A stretch of 64,000 nucleotides of DNA, taken from positions 338,855 to 402,854 of the forward strand of contig NZ_VZRB01000004.1 in the NCBI RefSeq assembly GCF_008806595.1, read 5' to 3'. The notes under the pieces were generated by a model that worked only from the letters and a program-made list of their open reading frames with translations, made no database searches and was not told the origin of the DNA. Source of the stretch: Streptomyces luteolifulvus (GTDB lineage: Bacteria > Actinomycetota > Actinomycetes > Streptomycetales > Streptomycetaceae). The translations under genes were made by a program, and so were the position numbers. Numbering within the stretch: position 1 is the first letter of the stretch; every line of letters begins with the position of its first letter. Positions 8,285 through 18,000 of this stretch are shown piece by piece.

Positions 8285-11200
8285 CCGCTCCGGCCCACCG
8301 GAACCCCTGGCCCGCCTCGCCGACGTCCTGGCCGAGGCGGCCTCCGGGGTCCGCCCGACCCCGCTGGAACTGGCCGAACTCCTGTGGCTGGCCCGGCACA
8401 TGGAGGCCCCGGAGACCGAGCCCGCGGCGCAGGCCGCCGCCGAGGACGGACACCCCTGCGAACCCGGCGAGGAGACACCACCGCCACCACCGACCGAGCC
8501 CGAGCCCGAGCCGCGGGATGGCCGCCCTTCCCCGCCGCCGGAAACCCCGCGCGCACCGCTGCACCTGCCCTCCCCGCCGGGGACCCCCGGTCCGACGGAC
8601 CGGCCCCACACCTCCCTGCTCGCCCCCGCGCCCCCGATGCTGCGCCACCCCCTGGCACTGCAGCGCTCCCTGCGCCCCCTGAAGCGCCGTATCGCCGCAC
8701 CCGCCGGCCACGAACTGGACGAACGCGCCACCGCCGACCGCATCGCCCGCCTCGGCGCCGCCCCCGAGTGGTGGCTGCCGGTCATGCGCCCCGCCCGGGA
8801 GCGCTGGCTGCGGCTGAACCTGGTGTACGACGCCGGCCCCACGATGCCCGTCTGGCGCCCGCTGATCCGGGAACTGCACACGGCCCTGGCCCAGTCGGGC
8901 GTCTTCCGCACGGTGACCCCGTACCGGGCCGAGCCCGACGGCACCGTCCGCGGCGACGGCGCGCACACCCCCGCCGACGGCCGCACCGTCACCCTCCTGA
9001 TCAGCGACTGCATGGGCCCGCAGTGGCGCCGGGGCCCCGCCGGCACCCTCTGGTACGGCACCCTGCGCCGCTGGGCACACCGGATGCCGCTGGCCGTCGT
9101 ACAGCCGCTCCCGGAACACCTGTGGCGCACCACCGCCCTGCCGACGACACCCGGCCGGCTGACAGCACCGCACCCGGCGGCCCCCTCCGCGGCGCTCACG
9201 TTCTCGCCGTACGAGCCGCGGGAGCCGCAGGAGTCGAGTGAGTCGTACGCCGCCGTCCCCCTGCCCGTGCTGGAGCCCGGCCCCCGGTGGCTGGCGAACT
9301 GGGCGGCGCTGCTCGCGGCCCCGGGCGGCACCGAATTCCCCGCCGCCGTCGCGCTGCTGGACCGGCCGTCCGCCACCGCCGCCTCCGAGGACCGTACGGA
9401 CGTCGGACGGCTGTCCGCCGAGGAGCTGGTGCTCCGCTTCCGTGCGACCGCTTCCCCGGAGGCGTTCCGGCTGGCCGGGCATCTCGCGGTCGGGCGGCCC
9501 GATCTGCCGGTCATGCGCCTGGTCCAGGCGGCCCTGGAACCGGACCCGCACCCCCAGCACCTCGCCGAGGTGATCCTCAGCGGCATGCTCACCAGCGCCC
9601 CGGGCCCGTCCGGCTCCTACGCCTTCCGGCCCGGCGTACGCGATCTGCTGCTGCGCGGGCTGCCGCGCAGCGCCCGCAGCCGCACCACCGAACTCCTCGA
9701 CCGGGTGGGCGGCCTGATCGACACCCGGGCGGGACGGGCACCGGGCGAGTTCCACGCGTCGACACCGGCATCGTCCGGCACCCGGACCGGGGTGGACGGC
9801 GAGGCGTTCGCGACGGTCGCTCCGGAGAGCGTACGGCGGCTGGCGGGGCCCTCGGCGAACGGGCGTCCGGCGCTCAGCGACCGCTACCGCCTCGTGGAAC
9901 GGCTCGGGCCGACCGGTTCCCTGTGGCTCGCCGATGATGTCGAGCGAGGGCGGCGCGTGGTGGTGCGGCAGCACTCGGCGCCCGGCGACCGAGAGGGCCT
10001 GCGGGCCTTCCTGCGGGCGGCGGAGGCGCTGACCGCCCTCGACCATCCGAATGTGGTGGCCGTCCACGACCACGGGGTCGAGGACGGAGCCCCGTACGTC
10101 GTCATGGAGCATCTGGACGGCATCCCGCTCAACTCCCTCGCCTCACCCGGCGGTTACCGCCTTCCGGCGCCGCTCCTGGTGTCGCTGGGCCGACAGCTCG
10201 CGCGCGGTCTCGGAGCCGTCCACGAAGCGGGCGTCACGCACGGCGGACTCGGTATGAGCCGTGTGCTGCTCCTGCCCGACGGGACGGCCAAGCTCATCCT
10301 CTTCGACCTCGGCAAGACGCCCGGGAAGGAGGGCAAACGGGACGATCTCCGGGCGCTCGGCCAGGTGCTCTTCCAGCTGTCGTCGGGGGTCACCGCTCAG
10401 GCCGGCACGCCCGTCACGGCCGACCGGCTCACCTCCCTGCCCGCCTCCCTGCGGCCCGCGTACGCGACCGCCGTCGCCCGGCTTCTGTCCCACCCCACGG
10501 AGCAGGAGGAAGGCGCGCTCATCCTCCTCGCCCGCAGCCTGCAGCGTATGGCCGAGGAGGCCTACGAGCCGCTCCAGTACACCCTCCTCGGCCCGCCCTC
10601 CGTCAGCCGGGGCCCCGGCCGCCCCCTCGCCGTCGGCTCCCCCGAGGAGCAGGCCATGCTGTGCATGCTGCTCCTGCGTCATGGCCGCACGGTGCCCCGT
10701 GCGGAACTCACCGAGGGCATCTGGGGCCGGCAGGTCCCCGCACGTGCCGCCGGTCTCCTCGGCACCTACGCGTCCCGGCTGCGCAACGCCCTGGGCCCCG
10801 GTGTGCTGGCCGTCCGGCCGGACGGCCACGCCCTGCACACCAGCGCGGACTTCGTGGACGCGGTCCGCTTCCGGAAGCTGGCCGACGCGGCCGGGGCGGG
10901 GCGCGCCGCGGGGAACGCGGAGTCCGCTCGCGCGCAGGCGGACGAGGCACTGGGCCTCTGGCACGGCACCGCCCTCGACGGCGTCCCCGGCCCGGCCGCG
11001 AGCGCCGCCCGCACCCGGCTCCTCCAGCTCCGCCTCTCGCTCAGCGCGACCCGCGCCGAACTCGACCTGGAACTGGGCCGGTTCGAGAGCGCCGCGGACG
11101 GACTGACCCACCTGGTCCGGGAGTATCCGGACCGCGACGACTTCCGCCGGCTGCTCGCCCGCGCCCTGGAGGCAGGACCGGACACTTCGCGGCCCACCCC

Positions 11201-12908
11201 ACCGCAGCCGCTCCGCCCGGTGGTCCTGTTCGAGGCCGACGGCCTCACCGGCCGCCCCGAGGCCCGTATCACCCTCGAGTACGCGGTGCACCAGATCCTC
11301 GACCGGGCCGCCCTCGCCCCACGCGAGGTACAGGTGCGCGACAACGGCTACCTCGTCCTCGCCGAACCCGGCGCCTATGCGCTCCCGGTGCTTGTCGCGG
11401 CGATGCGCGGGCTGTCCGAGGCCCTTGCGGGACTGGACGATCCCCCGCGCTTCCGGGTGACGTTCTGGCAGACGCCCGGCGACGCCGAGAGTCCCGTCGT
11501 ACCGCCGGAGGTGCACGCCCTCGGCGCGAACACGGCCGCCGACATCCTGGTCGTCGTCTCCCCCGCCTGGTACGAGGAGTTCGCCGGCAGCTCGGCCGCC
11601 CTCGACCCGCCGCGCTTCCAGCCGCTGCACGGCAACGCGCCCGACACCCCGCCGGTCGCCTGGTACTGCCCGCTGTCGGGGTCGGTCTCCGAGGCCGAGG
11701 ACCGGGACCTCGTGCGGGGTCCCTTCATCACGCACGACCTCCACGAGCTGGGGATTCCGGCCCCGGGCCGCAAGGCGGTCGTCCACACCCGGCCGGACGG
11801 CCCGCTGACCCTGCTCAATCCCGCCCAGCCGCACGGCACCCGCCCGCCCCGCCGCACGACCTACTACGAAGTCGACCTCACCACCCACCAGGCCTTCCAC
11901 ACCGTGTCCCTGCCGAGCCACGGCAAGGGCGCCTTCGCCGCCACGGTCGAGCTGTCCTGGCACGTCGTCGACCCGGTCACCTTCGTTCGGAGCGAGAGCA
12001 CCGACGTGGCCGGGCGGCTGCTCGACCATCTTCTGGACTCGGCGGGCCGCATCACACGCCGTCACCCCCTGCGCCGGGCGAGCACCGCCCAGCGCACGGT
12101 CAACGCCGGACTGCGCAGCTGGCCCGTGCCGGGGCTGGCGATCTCGTACTCGGTACAGCTCGCCCCGGAGGGCACACCACCGCCGGCACCGCAGCGGGCG
12201 GCCCCGGCCCAGCGCCGGCCCGCACCCGCCGATCTCCTCGGCGAGGCCGACGCCGTGCTGCTCGGCTTCGACGGGCCGGTCACCCGGCTGTTCTCGGCGA
12301 ACACCGCGCGCGAGGCCGCGCTCGACCTGCTCTCCGTCGTCGTCGAGTACCGCGATCCCGAGGACGCGCTCACGGGGCGGCCGCTGCCCACCGCGGGACG
12401 GGACGCGTTCCTGCACCCGCTGGAGGTGCTCCGCGCCTTCGCCCACGACAGGCTCGGGCCCCTCCTGCGCGAACGTCTCGACGAGCTGGAGCTGCGGGCC
12501 GTCCCGGACGCGCCCACAACCCACAACTCCATCGCTCTCGTCCGCACCCTCCACCACTCCGGCCGCCGGGTCTGCGTGGTCACCGACGTCGGCGAACCTG
12601 CCGTGCACCGCTATCTGGAGCCCTACCGGCTCCCCCTGGCCGGCGTCCACGGCCGCGGCGCGGACCTCGGTCTGCTGATGCCCCACCCCGACTGCCTGGA
12701 GCGCGCCCTGCGCTCCCCCGCCGCACCCGCCCCCACGGGCGTCATGATCGGCTCCACGGTCGCCGAGCTCACCGCCGCCCAGCAGCTCGGGCTCCGCTTC
12801 ATCGGTCTCGCCCGCAACCACACCGTCGAGCAGAGCCTGCGCGCGGCGGGCTGCGAGGTCACGGTCTCCTCGCTCGCCCCGCTCCTGGACGCGGCCCGCT
12901 CCCTCTGA
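8274..12908 (+). CDS. Giant multidomain protein: SAV_2336/vWA-like, pseudokinase, winged-helix/BTAD, band-7-like and HAD-like domains
   Basis: A 1544-residue protein in one frame. Residues 1-520 match the SAV_2336 N-terminal region: a Pro/Glu-rich linker (56-125), then a vWA-like core starting LNLVYDAGPTMPVW with Asp186 at the MIDAS-like position. Residues about 533-763 are a protein-kinase fold that looks dead: the ATP Lys is Arg565 (VVVRQH), HRD is replaced by H656-G-G, and DFG reads D678-L-G. Residues 773-966 resemble an OmpR/SARP winged helix plus BTAD. About 982-1130 is a domain I cannot name. About 1195-1293 resembles a band-7-like domain (YYEVDLTTHQ...WHVVDPVTF). About 1316-1544 is HAD-like, with the nucleophile Asp replaced by Gly1331 in LLGFDGPV. 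Overlap with the MoxR gene indicates one complex; the role as a regulated scaffold or effector is inference. Confidence 0.78.
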   Translation: MPSDRSGPPEPLARLADVLAEAASGVRPTPLELAELLWLARHMEAPETEPAAQAAAEDGHPCEPGEETPPPPPTEPEPEPRDGRPSPPPETPRAPLHLPSPPGTPGPTDRPHTSLLAPAPPMLRHPLALQRSLRPLKRRIAAPAGHELDERATADRIARLGAAPEWWLPVMRPARERWLRLNLVYDAGPTMPVWRPLIRELHTALAQSGVFRTVTPYRAEPDGTVRGDGAHTPADGRTVTLLISDCMGPQWRRGPAGTLWYGTLRRWAHRMPLAVVQPLPEHLWRTTALPTTPGRLTAPHPAAPSAALTFSPYEPREPQESSESYAAVPLPVLEPGPRWLANWAALLAAPGGTEFPAAVALLDRPSATAASEDRTDVGRLSAEELVLRFRATASPEAFRLAGHLAVGRPDLPVMRLVQAALEPDPHPQHLAEVILSGMLTSAPGPSGSYAFRPGVRDLLLRGLPRSARSRTTELLDRVGGLIDTRAGRAPGEFHASTPASSGTRTGVDGEAFATVAPESVRRLAGPSANGRPALSDRYRLVERLGPTGSLWLADDVERGRRVVVRQHSAPGDREGLRAFLRAAEALTALDHPNVVAVHDHGVEDGAPYVVMEHLDGIPLNSLASPGGYRLPAPLLVSLGRQLARGLGAVHEAGVTHGGLGMSRVLLLPDGTAKLILFDLGKTPGKEGKRDDLRALGQVLFQLSSGVTAQAGTPVTADRLTSLPASLRPAYATAVARLLSHPTEQEEGALILLARSLQRMAEEAYEPLQYTLLGPPSVSRGPGRPLAVGSPEEQAMLCMLLLRHGRTVPRAELTEGIWGRQVPARAAGLLGTYASRLRNALGPGVLAVRPDGHALHTSADFVDAVRFRKLADAAGAGRAAGNAESARAQADEALGLWHGTALDGVPGPAASAARTRLLQLRLSLSATRAELDLELGRFESAADGLTHLVREYPDRDDFRRLLARALEAGPDTSRPTPPQPLRPVVLFEADGLTGRPEARITLEYAVHQILDRAALAPREVQVRDNGYLVLAEPGAYALPVLVAAMRGLSEALAGLDDPPRFRVTFWQTPGDAESPVVPPEVHALGANTAADILVVVSPAWYEEFAGSSAALDPPRFQPLHGNAPDTPPVAWYCPLSGSVSEAEDRDLVRGPFITHDLHELGIPAPGRKAVVHTRPDGPLTLLNPAQPHGTRPPRRTTYYEVDLTTHQAFHTVSLPSHGKGAFAATVELSWHVVDPVTFVRSESTDVAGRLLDHLLDSAGRITRRHPLRRASTAQRTVNAGLRSWPVPGLAISYSVQLAPEGTPPPAPQRAAPAQRRPAPADLLGEADAVLLGFDGPVTRLFSANTAREAALDLLSVVVEYRDPEDALTGRPLPTAGRDAFLHPLEVLRAFAHDRLGPLLRERLDELELRAVPDAPTTHNSIALVRTLHHSGRRVCVVTDVGEPAVHRYLEPYRLPLAGVHGRGADLGLLMPHPDCLERALRSPAAPAPTGVMIGSTVAELTAAQQLGLRFIGLARNHTVEQSLRAAGCEVTVSSLAPLLDAARSL

Positions 12909-13069
12909 CTCGCCCGCTCACTCTCCTCCCCGGCAGGGGCAGAAACCCCCGTTCGGCGGCGCCCCGCCCGGCCCACCAGAAGACGCGGGCGTCCGGTCCT
13001 GACCGCACGATGCCAAAGAGGCCCGCCGCCCGGCGGCCCGCACGGTCTGCGCACTCGGGAGGATCTGCC

Positions 13070-14107
13070 ATGACCGCCAGTCTGGAGCAGCTGCGCCGCT
13101 GCCACTTCGCCGTCGACCTGGGGGCGGCGAGGACGCGGGTGTATGTGAAGGGCGCCGGGCTCGTCGTCGACCAGCCGTCCGCCGCCGCCGTGAACACGCG
13201 TACCGGCGCGCTGATCGCGGTGGGCGAGTTCGCGGAGCGGATGACGGGGCGCACACCCCACTACATCCGTGTGATGCGGCCGGTCTCCGGCGGGACGGTC
13301 GTCGACATCGAGATGGCGCAGCGCATGCTGCGGCATCTGCTCGGCGACAAGATCCGCCGCAGTCTGCGCCGCAAGCCCCGGCTGCGTGCCGCTGCCTGCA
13401 CCCCGCACGACGCCGACCCGCTGGCGCAGCGCGCCGCGATCGAGACCCTGGTCGGCCTCGGCGCCCGCCGGGTCGAACTCGTCGACACGCTGATCGCCGC
13501 CGCCGTCGGCTGCGGACTACCGGTCGAGCGCCCCGAGGCCACCATGATCATGGTGTGCGGGGCCGCCGCGACGCAGGTCGCCGTGCTCTCCCTCGGCTCC
13601 ATCGTGACCGCCGAACGCGTCCCCGTCGGCGGCGAGGCCGTCGACCACGCGATCGTGCAGCACCTGCGCCACGAGCACGAACTGATGCTGCCCAGCCAGT
13701 CCGTACGACCGCTGCAGCTCGCCCTCTCCGGCAACGGGCTCACGCAGCAGGGGCCGGCGTCCACGGAGATCCACGGGCGGGACGTGGCCACCGGACTCGC
13801 CCGTTCCGTGCAGGTCGACACCGCCGCCGTGCGCGACGCGATCGAGACCCCGCTGACCGCGGTGCTCGACGGCATCGGGAGAGTGCTGCGGGACTGCCCG
13901 CCCGACCTGGTGGCCGACCTCGCCGACCGCGGGATCATGATGGTCGGCGGCAGCGCCCTGCTCCCCGGCCTCGACCAGATGCTCCGTGAGGCCACCGGCA
14001 TGCCGGTGCACATCGCCGAACGCCCCGACGTGTGCGCCGTCCAGGGCCTGGGCTACATGCTGGAGGGCAAGATCGAGCCACTGGTGCTGGATCCGCTGGC
14101 GGACTGA
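13070..14107 (+). CDS. mbl: MreB-like actin-family protein (Mbl type)
   Basis: A 345-residue actin-fold ATPase of the MreB/Mbl family. Phosphate-1 loop FAVDLGAARTRVYVKG is near residues 12-27, phosphate-2 region MIMVCGAAATQVAVLSLG near 162-179, and the adenosine motif IMMVGGSALLPGLDQML near 285-301. MreB homologues polymerise under the membrane; in Streptomyces, Mbl-type proteins contribute to spore-wall formation rather than to rod shape. This copy is short and somewhat divergent (CGAAATQ in place of the usual DIGGGTT-like loop). A GGGAGGA Shine-Dalgarno precedes the ATG. It lies 160 bp after the VMAP-type operon on the same strand. The order is reminiscent of the S. coelicolor matB-to-mbl region, so co-transcription is possible but not shown. 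Confidence 0.8.
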   Translation: MTASLEQLRRCHFAVDLGAARTRVYVKGAGLVVDQPSAAAVNTRTGALIAVGEFAERMTGRTPHYIRVMRPVSGGTVVDIEMAQRMLRHLLGDKIRRSLRRKPRLRAAACTPHDADPLAQRAAIETLVGLGARRVELVDTLIAAAVGCGLPVERPEATMIMVCGAAATQVAVLSLGSIVTAERVPVGGEAVDHAIVQHLRHEHELMLPSQSVRPLQLALSGNGLTQQGPASTEIHGRDVATGLARSVQVDTAAVRDAIETPLTAVLDGIGRVLRDCPPDLVADLADRGIMMVGGSALLPGLDQMLREATGMPVHIAERPDVCAVQGLGYMLEGKIEPLVLDPLAD

Positions 14108-14136
14108 GCCGAGCCCGTATATAGCCCGACGAGGTG

Positions 14137-14161
14137 TACTCCCCCTGGGTGAGGGGGAGTA
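14137..14161. terminator. Hairpin after mbl
   Basis: A perfect 9-bp inverted repeat, TACTCCCCC / GGGGGAGTA, with a 7-nt loop lies 29 bp after the mbl stop and 9 bp before the GTG of the truncated SLOG-like frame. It has no U-tract. It could end mbl transcription or fold over the start region of the next frame. Confidence 0.5.
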
Positions 14162-14170
14162 GGCCTTCTC

Positions 14171-14386
14171 GTGAAGCCGGCCATCATCCGGATCGGTGTC
14201 ACCGGGCACCGGTCGATTCCCGCCTCCGTCCTGCCGTCGGTGTGTTCCGGGATGCGCACGCAACTCGGCGTCGAGGGCGAGGTGGAGGCCCTCACGAGTC
14301 TGGCAGCGGGCGCCGACCAACTGTTCGCAGACATCGCCCTGGACAGTGGCATCCCGGTCACTGCCGTCATCCCCGGCATGGAGTAA
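14171..14386 (+). pseudogene. Truncated SLOG-like (nucleotide-sensor) protein, N-terminal part only
   Basis: A 71-residue frame starting at GTG 14171. It has the SLOG/DprA-like opening IRIGVTGHRSIP, then LTSLAAGADQLFADIAL and IPVTAVIPGM, matching small actinobacterial SLOG-like proteins usually about 150-180 residues long. SLOG domains sense nucleotide derivatives in some conflict systems. The frame ends abruptly at TAA right after the second beta strand, so the C-terminal half of the Rossmann fold is missing and no continuation is visible in other frames downstream. I read it as a decayed gene. Its position beside the VMAP-type operon and mbl may be meaningful. Confidence 0.6.
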
Positions 14387-15062
14387 ACGAAGTCGCAGGC
14401 CTCCGGCGGTGCACAGAGATCACGTCACGGCGCACGGCCAAGGACCATGCGCACTGCTCAACGGCGCAATCGGGGGTGTGAACAGACGGACCATCACATC
14501 ACGCAACCCTGCGAGGTCCTCGCGCAGTTGTCCGGCCGCGAACCGCGGGCGCGCCGGGTCTGTGCCGCTGGGTCTCGGTCAGTAGGGGAGCAGGCGGCCC
14601 GAAGGCGTTCTGCGGTCGATCGGCACGTCGCGGGGAGCGGCGGGACGGCGGATGACGCGAACGCGGGTCTGGCGGTTCATGGCCCTCCTGGTGCGTCGGG
14701 GCTCGTGCACGAGCAGCTCCTGGGGAGGACGTCCGCCCCTGCCGCGCTCTTACCCATCCGCACTCCGAGGCATGCCCACGTCAGGGATATGCCGCCGAAA
14801 CATGCCGGAACATGCGGACGCCGTCGCGGCGGGTCCGGGGGGTCCCCCGTCGCCCCCGACTCCCCCGTCTCCCCCGGTTCCCCGGTTTCCTTGAAAGCGG
14901 GTTCTCACGCGCCCCGTTCGGCCGCGACGGCGTCTGCGACCCATGGTGCGCGGGCGGCCTGGCGAGAACCTTGGCAGAACCTTGTCGAGGTGACCCGCAC
15001 CTGGTGTGATGAGGCGGTTCCTCGGTTTTGAACGTGCCTTCGGCGAACGGCGGAGGGGTGTG
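14387..15062. other. Region without an assured gene between SLOG fragment and SARP regulator
   Basis: No protein family is recognisable in either strand over these 676 bp apart from a possible tiny minus-strand gene at 14579-14680. The segment 14840-14890 is a run of imperfect CCCCCG-type repeats. The promoter of the SARP gene must lie in the right part; no convincing -10/-35 pair is visible. Confidence 0.5.
14579..14680 (-). CDS. Possible 33-residue basic peptide
   Basis: A 34-codon frame with ATG at 14680 preceded by a strong Shine-Dalgarno (AGGAGG, 3 nt before ATG). The product is strongly basic (nine Arg) with several Pro and ends in LLPY. Third codon positions are nearly all G or C. I do not recognise it. 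The close spacing and short length mean chance occurrence is possible; conservation in related genomes would decide. Confidence 0.35.
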   Translation of the reverse strand: MNRQTRVRVIRRPAAPRDVPIDRRTPSGRLLPY

Positions 15063-18000
15063 ATGACGGAGTTTCTGCTGCTGGGCCCGCTGGAGTTACG
15101 CGTCGCGGGCCGGGCGGTGGAGCTGGGTCCGCCGCAGCGCCGGGCGGTGCTGGCGGCCCTGCTCGTCGACGCGGGCCGCCCGGTCCCGCTGGAGACCCTG
15201 ATCGACCGGGTGTGGGGCGAGGACCCGCCGGCGGAGGCCCGGGCGTCGCTGTACTCCCATGCGGCACGCATCCGCCGGACGTTGGCGGCCGCGGCGTCTG
15301 CGGCGTCTGCGGAACGTGACTCCGGCTCTGGCGGGGCCGGGGAGGTGGCGGGTGACGGCGCGGGCTCGGGCAAGGCCGCGATCGGGGGCGGTGAGAGCGC
15401 CGTCGGGCGGGCGAGGTCCGGCGGTGACGGAGGCTGGGACGGCACCGACACCGACCCTGACACCGGCTCCATTGCAATCGGCGGGGGGCCGGGCTGGGCG
15501 GGCCCCGACACCGGTGACCCGGCGGCCGACCGCGCCGGCGACGGCCGGGCTGCAGCGGGCGGCCCCGCCGAACCCGGCGGAGACAGCCCCCGCCGAGGCC
15601 CCGGCCCTGTACCCCGGCTCCTGCGCGGTGCCGGTGGCTACCGGCTCGATGTGCCACCGGAGCAGATCGATCTGCATCGGTTCCTAAGGGCCGTGGAGCT
15701 TGCCGGGCAGCCCGGGTGCCCGGATGCCGAGCGGGCGGGGCTGTTGCGTGAGGCGGGTGCCTTGTGGCGTGGGGAGCCGCTGGCCGGGCTGGGCGGGGAC
15801 TGGGCGGCGCGGGTCCGGGAGAGCTGGCGGCAGCGCTACCTGGACGCGGTCGTGCAGTGGGCGCACGCCGAGCTGCGGTGCGGCAACCACGCGGCGGTGA
15901 CCGGACGGCTGGCCGAACTGGTCGGCGAGTATCCGCTCGTGGAGCCGCTGACCGCCGCCCTCATGACCGCGCTGAGCGCCTCCGGCCGTGCCCCGGAGGC
16001 ACTGGCCCGCTACGCGGCGCTGCGCGAGCGCCTGGCCGAGGAACTCGGTACCGATCCGGGCCGGGAGACCCGGCGCGTCCACGAGACGATCCTGCGCGGG
16101 GATCCGGTGGACCGGCGTCCGGCCGTACGTCCGCGTCCGGCATCGTCACCACCGCTCCCGGAGGCAGTCCGCGCCCGCCCGGCCCGCCCCCTGGTGGGGC
16201 GCGCGCCCGAACTGGCCGTGCTGGAACGGGCGATCGCGCACTGCACGTCCTCCGCGAGAACAGCCGGCCCGGCCATCCGCCCCTGGATCCTCGACATCGC
16301 CGGCGAACCCGGCATCGGCAAGAGCCGCCTGCTGGACGAACTGGCCGAAAGGGCAGGCCGGCACGGGCTCCTGACGCTCGCGGGCCGCGGTGCGCAGTAC
16401 GACCCGGCGACACCGTACGGCGCTTTCGTGGACGCGCTCGACGACCACCTCACGTCCGCCGCCACGACCGCCCGGCTGCCCCCGGCCACGCTCCGCCACC
16501 TCGGCGCCGTCTTCCCCGCGCTCGGTGACGGCCTGCCCCCGCAGCGCGGTGCCGCCCGCGCCGAGCGCTACTGGCTGCACGGAGCCGTACGGTCGCTCCT
16601 CGACGCCGTGAGCGGCGACCGCGGGCTCGTGCTCGCCCTGGACGATCTGCACTGGGCCGACGACGGCACCGTAGAACTGATCGACCATCTGCTGCGGCAC
16701 CCTCCGAGGGCCGCGCTGCTCCTCGCGCTCGCCCACCGGCCGCGTCAGCTCTCACCGCGGCTGTCCACCGGTCTGGCCCGCGCGGAGGCGGAGGGCCGCG
16801 CGGTTCGCCTGGAGCTGGGCCCGCTGTCCGCCGAGGACGCCGCGCCGCTGTACGGCAAGGGCCTGGGCCCTGGACGCTGGCGGCAGTTGTACGAGGCCGG
16901 CGGCGGCAATCCCTTCTATCTGGAGGCCCTGGCCCGGCTGCCGTCCGGCCGGCTCACCACGAACGCGCCGCTCGCCCCGGTCACGGACGTCGGTGAACTG
17001 CCCCTCCCCGTACGGCACGCCCTGCTCGCCGAACTGGAGGGTCTGCCGGACCGGACCCGGACGGCCGCGCAGGCCGCCGCTGTGCTCGGCGACTCCTTCA
17101 CGGCGGACGCGACGGCCGCGGTGGCGGACGGCGACCGGGGAGACGTCCTTGCCGCCCTCGACGACCTCGCCGAACGAGACCTGGTCCGCGCGGCGGGTGC
17201 CGCGGGCCGGTTCCGGTTCCGGCATCCGCTGGTGCGGGCCGCGGTGTACGAGGGGACGGGCGTCGGCTGGCGGATCGGCGCGCACGCCCGTGCCGCCCGG
17301 CATCTGGCGCAGACCGGGGCGCCGCTGACCGCGCAGGCGGCCCATGTGGAGCGCTCGGCCCAGCCGGGCGACGGCCGGGCGGCCGAACTGCTGGCCCGGG
17401 CCGCCCGGAGCGTGCTCACCATCGCCCCGTCCTCCGCCGCCCACTGGACCGCGGAGGCACTGCGGCTGCTGGGTGAGGAGGGGCGGCGGCGGACGGACCT
17501 GTGGTTCCAGCGGGCCACCGCGCTCGGCACGGCGGGCCGGCTGTCCGACAGCCGTGAACTGCTGCGCGCCCTGCGCCCCTTGCTGCCCGCCGACGCCGGG
17601 GCCGACCGCGTCAGGGTGGTGGTGGCCCTGTCCACCATGGAGTGGATGCTCGGCGGCTACGACGAGGCCGTACGACTGCTGCGGCACGAACTCGCCGACC
17701 ACGGCCGCCCGGAGCTCGCCGGCCGCCGCGGCCCGGGGGTCCCCGGCAGCGCCGGCCCGGAACCGGCCGGCACCACGCAGCTGGAGCAGGTGCTGGCGGC
17801 CGTGGCGCAGCGCACCGACGACTTCCCCGCCGCGCTGCACTGGAGCGAACGCGCCCTGCGCTCGGCCGAGTCGGCCGGTGACCCGGTGCAGGCCGCGACC
17901 GCCCGCGGCCTGCTCACCCTGGCCTGCACCTCCGCCGGGCAGCACACCCGCGCGCTCCACGAACTCCGGACGCTGGACCGGGCGCTCGACGAGCCGGAAC

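Noticed and set aside
8840..9240. Possible separate small gene inside the SAV_2336 region
   Set aside because: The frame of the 1544-residue protein carries the vWA-like core here without interruption.
10143..12821. An 892-codon open frame antisense to the giant multidomain gene
   Set aside because: Its composition is typical of an antisense shadow, and the plus-strand protein has clear domains over the same interval.
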